This document shows, piece by piece, positions 15,769 to 23,299 of a stretch of DNA of 49,940 bases. Below the pieces are notes generated by a model. It made no database searches, had not been told where the DNA came from, and saw only the letters and a program-made list of their open reading frames with translations. Within the stretch, counting starts at the first letter, position 1, and every line of letters starts with the position of its first letter. Source of the stretch: Paenibacillus tundrae (GTDB lineage Bacteria; Bacillota; Bacilli; Paenibacillales; Paenibacillaceae); the NCBI RefSeq assembly GCF_030812775.1, contig NZ_JAUSTI010000029.1, positions 1-49,940 on the forward strand, in the 5' to 3' direction. Both the position numbers and the translations under genes were made by a program.

Positions 15769-17448
15769 TTACATTTTGTCTGGTGCGGATACGCCAACCA
15801 GACGAAGCGCTGTTGCGATAACGGTGCGCACAGCTCCGATCAACGCCAGACGCGCTTGCGTTTGCTCCGCGTCTTCCGTAATGACGCGTTCTGCACGGTA
15901 GTAACTGTGGAACAGGGATGCCAGCTCATATACGTAACGGATCAGGCGATGTGGCGCATATCCCGTAGCTGCAGTGGCAATCTCTTCTGGCAGTTCTCCC
16001 ATTTTGCGGAGAAGATCAAATTCATGTTCTGTTGTCAGCTTAGACAAATTGATCTGTTCAATTGGCAACAGCTCGATGCCTTGTTCCTCTGCTTGACGGT
16101 ATACACTGCATACCCGAGCATGTGCGTATTGCACATAGAACACCGGGTTTTCATTAGACGTCGAAATAGCAAGATCCATGTCAAAGTCCAGGTGGGAATC
16201 CATGCTACGCATTGTGAAGAAGTATCGAATGGCGTCAATGCCTACCTCATCCATCAGGTCTTCCATTGTTACGGCTTTACCCGTACGCTTAGACATTTTC
16301 ACTTTCTCACCGTTCTGGAACAAGCTAACCATCTGTGCAATCAGCACGACCAGTTTATCCGGATCGTTGCCGAGTGCTTGCATCGCAGCTTTCATCCGTG
16401 GAATATATCCATGGTGATCGGCTCCCCATATGTTAATCATCGTGTCGTATCCACGAGAATATTTATCGCGGTGGTATGCGATGTCTGGTGTCAGGTAAGT
16501 GTACGTACCATCATTCTTGATCAATACACGTTCCTTGTCGTCCCCATATTGCATCGTTTTCAGCCAGGTTGCGCCATCTTTCTCATAGATCTCGTCACGG
16601 TCACGCAATTCATCCAGCACGCGAAGTACTTCACCATTATCGTACAGGGAAGTCTCGCTGAACCAGATGTCAAAGTTAACGCGGAAGCGATTCAAATCTC
16701 GTTTGATCTTATCCAGTTCCTTCTCCAGACCATAGTCACGGAAGTAAGCGGCACGATCTCCTGGGTGCATGGACAGCAAGCTGTCTCCCTTCTCGGCAAC
16801 CAGTTCCTTCGCAAACCCTTTAATATCTTCACCGTGGTAGCCGTCTTCTGGCATCTCAGCATCTTGGCCTAGCTCTTGCAAATAACGTGCTTCAATGGAG
16901 CGAGCCAAATTAAATACTTGGTTACCCGCATCATTAATGTAGTATTCACGCGTTACATCGTAACCAGCGTAATCAAGGATATTGCACAGTGCATCACCTA
17001 CAGCTGCTCCACGGGCATGTCCCAGATGCAAGCTTCCTGTTGGGTTGGCACTGACAAACTCCATTTCGACCTTGCGTCCTTCACCAACATTAATTCTTCC
17101 GTAATTCTCTCCCTGCTCTTGCACAAGCTCCAGTACTGGATAGAGGTAGCTCTTGTCCAATTTGAAGTTGATGAAGCCTGGACCAGCGATCTCAGCCGTC
17201 TCTATGCCAGCATCCGCCAAGTTCAGGTTGGCGATGATCTCTTCCGCAATCTGACGAGGATTGCGCTTAGCAATCTTGGTGAGCTGCATCGCAGCATTGG
17301 TCGCTAGGTCACCATGGGATTTGTCCCGAGGTACTTCAAGCGTGATAGCAGGTAACTCATCTTGCGTAACGATCCCAGCAGCAACGATGGCATTACCGAT
17401 CGCCGTGCTTACCCGTTCATTAATTGTATCTAGTGGATTACGTGTCAT
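15769..17448 (-). CDS. argS: Arginyl-tRNA synthetase
   Basis: 559 residues, full length. It charges tRNA-Arg in the cytoplasm and requires the tRNA for amino acid activation. Domains: N-terminal Arg-specific domain (about 1-110), class I Rossmann core with HIGH-type SANPTGSLHLGHARG and KMSKS-type VKMSKRTG, and the C-terminal DALR anticodon-binding domain (VQYAHARVCSVYRQ...). Its ATG overlaps the ywiB stop codon by 1 nt, so the two genes are translationally coupled. No T-box is visible in the leader; instead a small hairpin with T run lies before ywiB. Confidence 0.98.
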   Translation of the reverse strand: MTRNPLDTINERVSTAIGNAIVAAGIVTQDELPAITLEVPRDKSHGDLATNAAMQLTKIAKRNPRQIAEEIIANLNLADAGIETAEIAGPGFINFKLDKSYLYPVLELVQEQGENYGRINVGEGRKVEMEFVSANPTGSLHLGHARGAAVGDALCNILDYAGYDVTREYYINDAGNQVFNLARSIEARYLQELGQDAEMPEDGYHGEDIKGFAKELVAEKGDSLLSMHPGDRAAYFRDYGLEKELDKIKRDLNRFRVNFDIWFSETSLYDNGEVLRVLDELRDRDEIYEKDGATWLKTMQYGDDKERVLIKNDGTYTYLTPDIAYHRDKYSRGYDTMINIWGADHHGYIPRMKAAMQALGNDPDKLVVLIAQMVSLFQNGEKVKMSKRTGKAVTMEDLMDEVGIDAIRYFFTMRSMDSHLDFDMDLAISTSNENPVFYVQYAHARVCSVYRQAEEQGIELLPIEQINLSKLTTEHEFDLLRKMGELPEEIATAATGYAPHRLIRYVYELASLFHSYYRAERVITEDAEQTQARLALIGAVRTVIATALRLVGVSAPDKM

Positions 17449-17870
17449 TAAATTGGTTCCTCCTGTATATGCAAACTAATCGCGAAATGTCCGGATTCTT
17501 CGTCAAAGCGGTAGAAGTCATAGCTCCACGCTGCGCGTGCGTTCAATCCTTGAATGGAAAGTTCCAGTTCCTGTGTATGCGTGGACAAGGAAAAAGCCAT
17601 GTAAGGAGAACGATAAAAGCCCGGAAGCTTCCGGTTTAATTCAAACGTCTGCTCCGATTCCACCTCGCCGTGACGTATAATCTTGATGGACTGTCCGCTC
17701 ATCTTCAATGTTGTTCGGGTAATGCCACCTTCAGGACCGGTCTGTGGTTCCTGATAACGAACATAGAGAACAGACCCTTTCAGCACAGCTTCACCCTGCA
17801 TTTCCTGCAGCACATCTTCACCTTCATAGCGGCTGTGCAGCCGGATCTGAACCGGTCGCATGTTCGACAT
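17448..17870 (-). CDS. ywiB: YwiB family DUF1934 beta-barrel protein
   Basis: 140 residues, soluble, rich in beta-strand-type sequence and without signal peptide. It matches the DUF1934/YwiB group by the pattern VQIRLHSRYEGE, GSVLYVRYQEPQTG, TLKMSGQSIKIIRHGEVES, YRSPYMAFSLSTHTQEL and YDFYRFDEESGHFAISLHI, as well as by its fixed place directly before argS. Structures of relatives are lipocalin-like barrels; the biological role is unknown. The stop codon overlaps the argS start. Confidence 0.88.
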   Translation of the reverse strand: MSNMRPVQIRLHSRYEGEDVLQEMQGEAVLKGSVLYVRYQEPQTGPEGGITRTTLKMSGQSIKIIRHGEVESEQTFELNRKLPGFYRSPYMAFSLSTHTQELELSIQGLNARAAWSYDFYRFDEESGHFAISLHIQEEPI

Positions 17871-17902
17871 GAATGTTAACCTCCATTATATTCGAGGCGG
17901 CG

Positions 17903-17940
17903 CCAAAAACGAGAGGCTGATCTACACAAGCGCTTCTCGT
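17903..17940 (-). promoter_or_regulatory. Possible attenuator hairpin in the ywiB-argS leader
   Basis: Minus strand ACGAGA...TCTCGT hairpin with a partial inner stem, followed by TTTTT, located after the promoter at 18005-18033 and about 35 nt before the ywiB start. It has the form of a leader terminator. No T-box consensus is present, so the signal sensed is unknown. Confidence 0.5.
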
Positions 17941-18004
17941 ATCGTTGTACCGCTATACGCACTCATATTACCGGATAGCCTTCTATCCTACACTCTACTG
18001 TATA

Positions 18005-18033
18005 ACTATATCCAGTTCACTCGTTCAATTCAA
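18005..18033 (-). promoter_or_regulatory. Sigma-A promoter of ywiB-argS
   Basis: Minus-strand -35 TTGAAT (18028-18033), 17-nt spacer, -10 TATAGT (18005-18010). It gives a leader of about 128 nt that contains the hairpin at 17903-17940. Confidence 0.7.
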
Positions 18034-18064
18034 ATCCAAATTCAGAGTTTTTGTTCTTGGGCAG

Positions 18065-18166
18065 CAAAAAAAGGAGAGCAGCACCCCATGATATGCCCTT
18101 TACAGTAACAGGTTTGATTGTTCACCTGCCTACTTGACGGGGGACACTTCATTTAGTGCTGCTCTC
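18065..18166 (-). terminator. Terminator with 11-bp stem and long structured loop
   Basis: GAGAGCAGCAC (minus strand, 18156-18166) pairs exactly with GTGCTGCTCTC (18074-18084), followed by a seven-T run. The 71-nt loop contains an inner CAGGT/ACCTG hairpin. It follows the abfA-DUF6171 unit. Confidence 0.75.
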
Positions 18167-18213
18167 ATTCTCTCATTAATATAGTAATTAAGTAATTAAA
18201 ATTAGGACTTCAA

Positions 18214-18513
18214 TCAGGCCCATCGTGAATCATACGGGAATGGACAGGTTGAATCTAGCAGTTTGGCACGCACCTGTACCAAACAACCACAATACCGACA
18301 AGTGCTACCGTACTGTAATGCCGGACAGCTGTAGCAGGAGGATAATCTCCGCTCATATTCGGCATCTGCAACAACAGGACGTGAACGTGAGGCTAGCTCC
18401 ACAAGACGCGCTAGCTTGGCTTCACTAATCTGTACATCATATTGATCATCGCAACCTTTGCAAAGCGAACGCTCAGTCTTCTGACCTGTTTCCATAGATA
18501 AACGGCTGTTCAT
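18214..18513 (-). CDS. Small cysteine-rich DUF6171-type protein
   Basis: 99 residues with eight cysteines: Cys18 and Cys21 (CKGC), Cys60 and Cys63 (CYSC), Cys72, Cys75 and Cys77 (CRYCGC), Cys90. The spacing suggests two zinc-binding sites. No signal peptide is seen. The pattern resembles the DUF6171 group common in Paenibacillus; function is unknown. It starts 4 nt after the abfA stop, so it is co-transcribed with the arabinofuranosidase, though no functional link is evident. A terminator follows at 18065-18166. Confidence 0.7.
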   Translation of the reverse strand: MNSRLSMETGQKTERSLCKGCDDQYDVQISEAKLARLVELASRSRPVVADAEYERRLSSCYSCPALQYGSTCRYCGCLVQVRAKLLDSTCPFPYDSRWA

Positions 18514-18517
18514 AGCA

Positions 18518-19999
18518 CTATGCCTTTATTGCAATGACTCCAACAGATGCAGGCGGCAATACGAACCGCAATTGACCATTTTCCAGCGTAACACCCTTCC
18601 ATTCTGATGGAGTAACGTTCTCTGGCTGCTCAAACGTATTAAATGCTCCAATCTCCCCGTGGTGCAGAATACGCCCTGAGGCTACGGAAGAATCGGTAGC
18701 TTGCAATTGGCACACTACTTCCAGCTCATCCGTATGACTAAGATTACATGCGGTCACATGAATTACACCTTCCTGATCACGTGATGCAGACAAGCTAAGC
18801 TGTGGAATTGTATCTTCACCAAAAGTATATCCAGGGCTCTCATAATCCAGCTCCAGTCGCTCCGCATCCATATGAACCTGGTACATATCAAAGACGTGAT
18901 ATGTTGGCGTAAGAATCATCTTCTCACCTTCAGTCAAAACAAGTGCTTGCAGCACATTCACGATCTGTGCAAGGTTTGCCATTTGCACCCGCTTGTTATA
19001 CTTATTGAATAAATTCAGATTGATGCCTGCTACCAGAGCATCTCTCATCGTATTTTGCTGATAGAGGAATCCTGGGTTGGTTCCCGGCTCCACGTTGTAC
19101 CATGTGCCCCACTCGTCGATAATCAGACCGACTTTACATTCAGGGTCGTATTTATCCATAATCTCGGAATGTTTTACAATTAACTCTTCCATATGGAGCG
19201 TGCGCTTCAACGTCTGGAACCAATCACTTTCATTAAAACCAGTCGCTTCACCTTTATCCTGCCATACGCCCGTTGGGAGGGTGTAATAATGTAGGCTGAG
19301 TCCACTCATATGCTGATGAGCTTCACGCATTAACACTTCGGTCCAATGATAGTTATCCTCGTTTGGCCCACATGCAATTTTGTAAATCTGGTTATCGGAA
19401 TAATTACGCACATATGTGGCATATCGGCGGTATTCGTCAGCATAATATTCTGCTCGCATATTGCCGCCGCATCCCCAGTTCTCGTTACCTACGCCAAAGT
19501 ACGTCAATTTCCATGGCTTCTCACGACCATTGCTCTTCCGCCAATTTGCCATTGGTGATTCGCCGTCAAACGTCATGTATTCAACCCATTGTTGCATCTC
19601 TTGAACTGTACCGCTTCCTACATTGCCACTAATATAAGGCTCCGTTCCAAGCAGTTCACACAGTCTCAGAAATTCATGAGTTCCAAAATGATTGTTCTCT
19701 TCCACGCCGCCCCAGTTCGTATTAATCATTCGTGCACGCTCACTTAGCGGCCCCACGCCATCCTTCCAGTGATACTCATCGGCAAAACAGCCGCCCGGCC
19801 AACGGAGCACCGGAATATTTAGCTTTTGCAGCGCTGTCAATACATCATTGCGAATACCCTCAGTATTCGGAATAGGTGAGTTTTCTCCAACCCATATTCC
19901 TTCATAAATACAACGACCTAGATGTTCAGAAAAGTGACCATAGATATTGCGATTTATTAATCCTTGATTAGAATCTGCCTTTAAAGTAACGTTAACCAT
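18518..19999 (-). CDS. abfA: GH51 alpha-L-arabinofuranosidase
   Basis: 493 residues, full GH51 length. It removes terminal alpha-L-arabinofuranosyl units from arabinoxylan or arabinan oligosaccharides. The acid/base is Glu173 (GVGNENWGCGG) and the nucleophile Glu296 (IIDEWGTWY); substrate-binding VLRWPGGCFADEYHW is also typical. Lacking a signal peptide, it should act on imported oligosaccharides inside the cell. SD AGGAGG lies 8 nt before the ATG. Expression is probably repressed by CcpA on preferred sugars, since a perfect cre overlaps its -10. No arabinose transport or araBAD genes are nearby, so it stands alone. Confidence 0.96.
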   Translation of the reverse strand: MVNVTLKADSNQGLINRNIYGHFSEHLGRCIYEGIWVGENSPIPNTEGIRNDVLTALQKLNIPVLRWPGGCFADEYHWKDGVGPLSERARMINTNWGGVEENNHFGTHEFLRLCELLGTEPYISGNVGSGTVQEMQQWVEYMTFDGESPMANWRKSNGREKPWKLTYFGVGNENWGCGGNMRAEYYADEYRRYATYVRNYSDNQIYKIACGPNEDNYHWTEVLMREAHQHMSGLSLHYYTLPTGVWQDKGEATGFNESDWFQTLKRTLHMEELIVKHSEIMDKYDPECKVGLIIDEWGTWYNVEPGTNPGFLYQQNTMRDALVAGINLNLFNKYNKRVQMANLAQIVNVLQALVLTEGEKMILTPTYHVFDMYQVHMDAERLELDYESPGYTFGEDTIPQLSLSASRDQEGVIHVTACNLSHTDELEVVCQLQATDSSVASGRILHHGEIGAFNTFEQPENVTPSEWKGVTLENGQLRFVLPPASVGVIAIKA

Positions 20000-20024
20000 T
20001 AATTCAACCTCCTAAAAAGTATGT

Positions 20025-20038
20025 TGTTATCGCTTACA
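20025..20038 (-). promoter_or_regulatory. cre site (CcpA operator) of abfA
   Basis: Minus strand TGTAAGCGATAACA matches the cre consensus TGWAANCGNTNWCA at every defined position. It overlaps the 3' half of the abfA -10 hexamer, a position at which CcpA would block initiation. Confidence 0.85.
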
Positions 20039-20064
20039 ATATCGTTTTTTTGGATTAGTTTCAA
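20036..20064 (-). promoter_or_regulatory. Sigma-A promoter of abfA
   Basis: Minus-strand -35 TTGAAA (20059-20064), 17-nt spacer, -10 TATTGT (20036-20041). The leader is short, about 30 nt. Confidence 0.75.
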
Positions 20065-20084
20065 CCATTAATATTACACAGCAA

Positions 20085-20127
20085 ATAGACCCTTTCTAGC
20101 TTATAGTAGCTGGAGAGAGTCTATTTA
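20085..20127. repeat. Inverted repeat upstream of abfA
   Basis: AATAGAC...GTCTATT with inner CTTTC/GAGAG and AGC/GCT pairs, followed on the plus strand by TATTCTTAT. It may be a weak terminator or the boundary between the abfA unit and the non-conserved stretch beyond. Confidence 0.5.
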
Positions 20128-20256
20128 TTCTTATATTTATTTCGAGAGCTACGTTAGAGCCTGTTTATCCTTCTCATTTTTGAAATAACATCTTTACAAA
20201 TCCATTAGAATCGATCATTTATTGCAATTTAGGCGGAAAAATATTTTAGGATATAG

Positions 20257-20322
20257 ACAAATTGAAGCATTTTGACCTATCTCTCGTCTGATTGAAGCTA
20301 CTTAAGGTATTAGGATTGATTC
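20257..20322. repeat. Left copy of an imperfect direct repeat
   Basis: This 66-nt stretch starting ACAAATTGAAGCATTTT and ending GGATTGATTC is about three quarters identical by eye to 21089-21157, in the same orientation. The two copies bracket about 770 bp that hold the candidate toxin-antitoxin locus. No coding function is apparent. Confidence 0.6.
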
Positions 20323-20538
20323 ATGAGTACATGTTCTCCCTAATCTCCCTCACATCGTTCGTTTCCACAACTGGCTGGAGATACATCACTTGTCGTTCCA
20401 AGTCGGCTCGTTGTATTCAACGTATTTCGGAAACTCTTGAGCTACACCTAGTTGAGATTCAATCAACATTGTTCCATGTGGAACTTTCTCTATACTGAGT
20501 AATTCCAGTTCATGGTAGAGAGACGAGAACAGACGTGC

Positions 20539-20544
20539 TATAAT
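20539..20544 (+). promoter_or_regulatory. Extended -10 promoter of the small toxin-like gene
   Basis: TGCTATAAT, a perfect extended -10 with consensus hexamer at 20539-20544; no good -35 is seen. It would start transcription near 20551, about 68 nt before the ATG. Confidence 0.6.
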
Positions 20545-20618
20545 ATTCCTTATGGACTTTGAATAACGGTGGATGTTTTCCAGATCACGGCGCAGCTTCC
20601 CGAAAGGGGGTGACGTCG

Positions 20619-20750
20619 ATGATCAAACTTGTGGCGTTGCTTGATGTAATCCGATGGATTGCTGCGATCCTCAGTATTGTACTGAGTGGGCGAAAGCTGT
20701 ACCGTTGGTTACGCAAAAAGTTTCGTAGCAAGCGAAAACCCACCTCATAA
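20619..20750 (+). CDS. 43-residue membrane peptide, candidate type I toxin
   Basis: The peptide MIKLVALLDVIRWIAAILSI continues VLSGRKLYRW and ends KRKPTS. It has one hydrophobic membrane span (about residues 3-24) and a strongly basic C-terminal tail (nine Arg/Lys among the last 20 residues or so). The Shine-Dalgarno AAGGGGGTGA, 5 nt before this ATG, is excellent, so this is preferred over the in-frame start at 20559. A single span plus basic tail and small size is the plan of type I toxins such as TxpA/BsrG or Fst, but I see no clear sequence match to any of them. A convergent antisense RNA candidate overlaps its 3' end. An antimicrobial or regulatory peptide is an alternative. Confidence 0.55.
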   Translation: MIKLVALLDVIRWIAAILSIVLSGRKLYRWLRKKFRSKRKPTS

Positions 20751-20777
20751 GGTTGGCGCCTAACGGTGGGTTTCGCT
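20731..20777. terminator. Hairpin at the 3' end of the toxin-like gene
   Basis: AAACCCACC (20736-20744) and GGTGGGTTT (20765-20773), with flanking GCG/CGC. It overlaps the stop codon. On the minus strand it is followed by TTTTCGC, so it could terminate the antisense RNA; on the plus strand the T run is only three. Confidence 0.55.
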
Positions 20778-20833
20778 TGAATAGCAATATTTAATTCATG
20801 CGCGCCGTGGCAATCCACAGCCTTTCGGGTCCT

Positions 20834-20870
20834 AAGAGTCATTATCGTTGGAGCGATAATGACTCTTTTT
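20834..20870 (+). terminator. Strong terminator of the toxin-like mRNA
   Basis: 14-bp perfect stem AAGAGTCATTATCG / CGATAATGACTCTT with a 6-nt loop, followed by TTT on the plus strand. On the minus strand no T run follows, so it acts in the plus direction. Confidence 0.85.
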
Positions 20871-20933
20871 AGTATATGGTTGAACCCGATTACCATATAC
20901 TCCGTAATTGTAATATATCAATCAATATATTAC
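20871..20933. repeat. Two further perfect stem-loops
   Basis: AGTATATGGT/ACCATATACT (20871-20880, 20892-20901; 11-nt loop) and GTAATATAT/ATATATTAC (20910-20918, 20925-20933; 6-nt loop). With the terminator stem they form a row of three hairpins within 100 bp, all inside the predicted antisense RNA. Confidence 0.8.
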
Positions 20934-20950
20934 TGAATGCTGATGTATCT

Positions 20951-20980
20951 AGTATAGCACAGCTCACGGCAGAAAGTTAA
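20951..20980 (-). promoter_or_regulatory. Candidate promoter of the antisense RNA
   Basis: Minus-strand -35 TTAACT (20975-20980), 18-nt spacer, extended -10 TGCTATACT with the hexamer at 20951-20956. The -35 overlaps the edge of the 31-bp palindrome. Confidence 0.55.
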
Positions 20981-21006
20981 ATTAAGTTAACTTAACTTAA
21001 TTTAAC
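20976..21006. promoter_or_regulatory. 31-bp perfect palindrome, putative operator
   Basis: GTTAAATTAAGTTAA, a central C, then the exact reverse complement TTAACTTAATTTAAC. Its edge covers the -35 of the antisense promoter. Perfect dyads of this size are typical operators of dimeric HTH repressors, but no regulator gene is adjacent. Operator function is inferred. Confidence 0.6.
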
Positions 21007-21088
21007 TCGTTACTCCCCTCGGTGAAATTATCGTTCAGCACGATTATACGTGTAAACTTATACATTCTTGAATCAATTTCAACTATGA

Positions 21089-21157
21089 ACAAATTGGATC
21101 ATTTTCATCTATATCTAGCCCGGATTGAAGCTGCTAAAAGGTTTATGAGATTGATTC
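21089..21157. repeat. Right copy of an imperfect direct repeat
   Basis: A 69-nt stretch starting ACAAATTGGATCATTTT and ending GAGATTGATTC, the counterpart of 20257-20322. It stops shortly before the speB terminator. Confidence 0.6.
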
Positions 21158-21168
21158 TCCTATATTTT

Positions 21169-21220
21169 AAAAAACGCCCCCTTCTACGCAGGTTACAATC
21201 AGGCGTAGACAGAGAGGCGC
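21169..21220 (-). terminator. Terminator of speE-speB
   Basis: GCGCCTCTC and GTCTACGC on the minus strand pair with GCGTAGA and GGGGGCG, followed by a six-T run, 13 nt past the speB stop. Confidence 0.8.
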
Positions 21221-21232
21221 TAACTTTAACTA

Positions 21233-22102
21233 TTACTTCACGAATCCAAGCAGCATTTCACGAATCATTTTCGCAGCCACAATCTGAGTCTGTTGTGTTG
21301 GATCATAGATCGGCGCAACTTCAACCAAATCACATCCAACTACGTTCACATCAGAGCCTGCGATCATGTGGATCGCTTCCAGCAGTTCTTTAGATGTAAT
21401 GCCGCCCGCTTCTGCCGTTCCTGTTCCTGGTGCTGCAGATGGATCAAGCACATCGATATCAATGGTCACATACACTGGACGGTTGCCCATTTTCGGAAGA
21501 GCTTCCTTCATTGGAGCTGCAACTTCAAATGGATAGAAATTGATGTTCTCGCGTCCATACTGGAACTCCTCGCGGGAACCAGAACGAATACCGAATTGAT
21601 AAATATTTTTGCCGCCCATCAACTCAGCCGCTTTACGTACTGGTGTAGAGTGGGACAATGGCTCTCCTTCATAGTTTTCGCGAAGGTCTGCGTGTGCATC
21701 AATATGAATCAAGATCAGATCCGGGTATTTCTTATACATTTGTTGAATGACCGGCCAAGTAACCAGATGTTCTCCGCCGAGACCAATCGGGAATTTGTCG
21801 TCAGCCAGCAGGCTACCGATGTATTCATGAATCACTTCAAGACTGCGTCCAGCGTTACCGAAAGGCAAGAGCAGGTCTCCAGCATCAAAGTAAGTCATGT
21901 CTACAATACTTTTATCGAGATACGGGCTGTACTCTTCGAGTCCAACCGATGCCTGGCGGATATGAGATGGGCCAAAACGGGAGCCCGGACGGAAGCTGAC
22001 CGTGTAATCCATCGGCATACCGTAGATAACTGCTTTGGAGTTTTCATAATCCTCAGAGCTGCAAATAAATACATTTCCTGAATAAGCTTGATCCAGTTTC
22101 AT
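21233..22102 (-). CDS. speB: Agmatinase
   Basis: 289 residues, ureohydrolase (arginase) family. It hydrolyses agmatine to putrescine and urea with two manganese ions. Metal-binding motifs are intact: GGEHLVTWP, IHIDAHADLR, and TIDIDVLDPSAAPGTGTAEAGG. SHST after the second motif fits agmatinase. It starts 15 nt after the speE stop and shares its transcript. Together with spermidine synthase this gives the late steps from agmatine to spermidine; the arginine decarboxylase is not in the window. The order speE-speB matches B. subtilis. Confidence 0.96.
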   Translation of the reverse strand: MKLDQAYSGNVFICSSEDYENSKAVIYGMPMDYTVSFRPGSRFGPSHIRQASVGLEEYSPYLDKSIVDMTYFDAGDLLLPFGNAGRSLEVIHEYIGSLLADDKFPIGLGGEHLVTWPVIQQMYKKYPDLILIHIDAHADLRENYEGEPLSHSTPVRKAAELMGGKNIYQFGIRSGSREEFQYGRENINFYPFEVAAPMKEALPKMGNRPVYVTIDIDVLDPSAAPGTGTAEAGGITSKELLEAIHMIAGSDVNVVGCDLVEVAPIYDPTQQTQIVAAKMIREMLLGFVK

Positions 22103-22117
22103 TAATTGATTTCCCCT

Positions 22118-22945
22118 TTATTTCGTTAAATCTTCCACGAATTTAGGAAGTACAAATGCCGCTTTGTGCAGACGCGGAGAGTAATACTTCGTATCCATCT
22201 CCGGAATTTGAGTCTCATCCACCGCAAGCGGGTCATGCTTCTTGCTGCCCATGGTGAATGTCCATAGACCGCTTGGGTATGTTGGAATATTACAGCCGTA
22301 CACATGTACGATCGGGAAGATTTCTTTGACGTCTTTGTTCACCTTCTGGATTAGATCTGCCTTGAACCAAGGGTTGTCTGTTTGGGCAACAAAGATTCCG
22401 TCTTCTTTGAGCGATTCATAAATGCCTTGGTAGAAACCACGCTCAAACAATGGAGCAGCTGGCCCTACAGGCTCGGTGGAGTCTACGATGATCACATCGT
22501 ATTCATTTTTATGTTCAATAATATGCATGTAGCCGTCGTTCACAAGGACTTCCACATTGGGCTCGTCCAGTTTACCGGCGATTTCAGGCAAATATTTTTT
22601 GGAATATTCAATGACTTTACCGTCAATTTCAACGAGAACTGCTTTTTCTACTGTACTGTGCTTAATGACTTCACGGATTACACCACCGTCACCACCGCCA
22701 ACAACCAATACCTTTTTCGGATTCGGATGGGTATGGAGTGCAGGGTGAGCTGCCATTTCATGATACACGAACTCGTCTTTTACTGTCGTCATAACCATAC
22801 CGTCAAGGATCAACATATTACCGAATTCTTCGGTCTCTATCATAGCCAAATCTTGAAAGTCTGTTTGCTCTGTTACATAAGTCTGCTTAATCTTCGCGGT
22901 GATCCCGAATACAGGGGTCTGTTTCTCCGTAAACCATAGTTCCAT
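22118..22945 (-). CDS. speE: Spermidine synthase
   Basis: 275 residues, full length. It transfers an aminopropyl group from decarboxylated SAM to putrescine. Visible: N-terminal beta-domain with MELWFTEKQTP, the nucleotide-binding loop VLVVGGGDGGVIREVIKH, VEIDGKVIEYSKKYLPEIAG, and the catalytic DVIIVDSTEPVGPA aspartate. SD GAAAGAAGG precedes the ATG. No clear sigma-A promoter was identified in the 400-bp gap upstream; that gap holds a 7-bp palindrome at 22990-23008 and, on the plus strand, the pbpG promoter. Confidence 0.97.
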   Translation of the reverse strand: MELWFTEKQTPVFGITAKIKQTYVTEQTDFQDLAMIETEEFGNMLILDGMVMTTVKDEFVYHEMAAHPALHTHPNPKKVLVVGGGDGGVIREVIKHSTVEKAVLVEIDGKVIEYSKKYLPEIAGKLDEPNVEVLVNDGYMHIIEHKNEYDVIIVDSTEPVGPAAPLFERGFYQGIYESLKEDGIFVAQTDNPWFKADLIQKVNKDVKEIFPIVHVYGCNIPTYPSGLWTFTMGSKKHDPLAVDETQIPEMDTKYYSPRLHKAAFVLPKFVEDLTK

Positions 22946-22989
22946 AATCTCTACCTTCTTTCCGTAAAGTATTGATCAGCCATACCCGA

Positions 22990-23008
22990 TTAAGCGCTAC
23001 ACGCTTAA
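22990..23008. repeat. Palindrome upstream of speE
   Basis: TTAAGCG, 5-nt spacer CTACA, CGCTTAA. It lies about 45 bp upstream of the speE start and could be an operator or mRNA leader hairpin. Confidence 0.4.
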
Positions 23009-23299
23009 ACATTCGCCCAAGCACGTCCAGCGTTCGGCGCCACACAGCATGATGGTTGCTGGTTGCGGGAGAGATCCGCGTTTCACTTCATATATAGATT
23101 AAAAATGGACCAGAACGCGCAAAGCGACGGACAGATCAACGAATCAGTGACGTTTGGTGTGGTTCGTCCTTCCGTGTCTTCTGTATATTGTGCCGAACTC
23201 GTTCTTTTCATTACCCTTTTGCATTATACGCGATAGACGTTTATACTGCAAAACGGTTTTCCCACAATATGATACTTATTAAACCGTTATGTAGCGCAG

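Larger units (their letters stand above)
20733..20944 (-). ncRNA. Candidate antisense RNA (type I antitoxin)
   Basis: A minus-strand promoter (20951-20980) predicts an RNA starting near 20944. Reading leftward it would fold into three perfect stem-loops (20910-20933, 20871-20901, 20834-20867) and could end after the hairpin at 20731-20777. It would overlap the 3' part of the toxin-like mRNA by roughly 100-140 nt, the arrangement of B. subtilis txpA/ratA and bsrG/SR4. No ORF with an SD is seen on it. Existence and ends are inferred from signals only. Confidence 0.4.

Noticed and set aside
15529..16872. 447-codon open frame on the plus strand opposite argS
   Set aside because: Antisense to argS and running through the hairpin region and bidirectional terminator; no homology-like motifs.
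20585..20896. 103-codon minus-strand frame opposite the toxin-like gene
   Set aside because: No SD, crosses two terminator hairpins and mirrors the small gene; better explained as part of an antisense RNA region.
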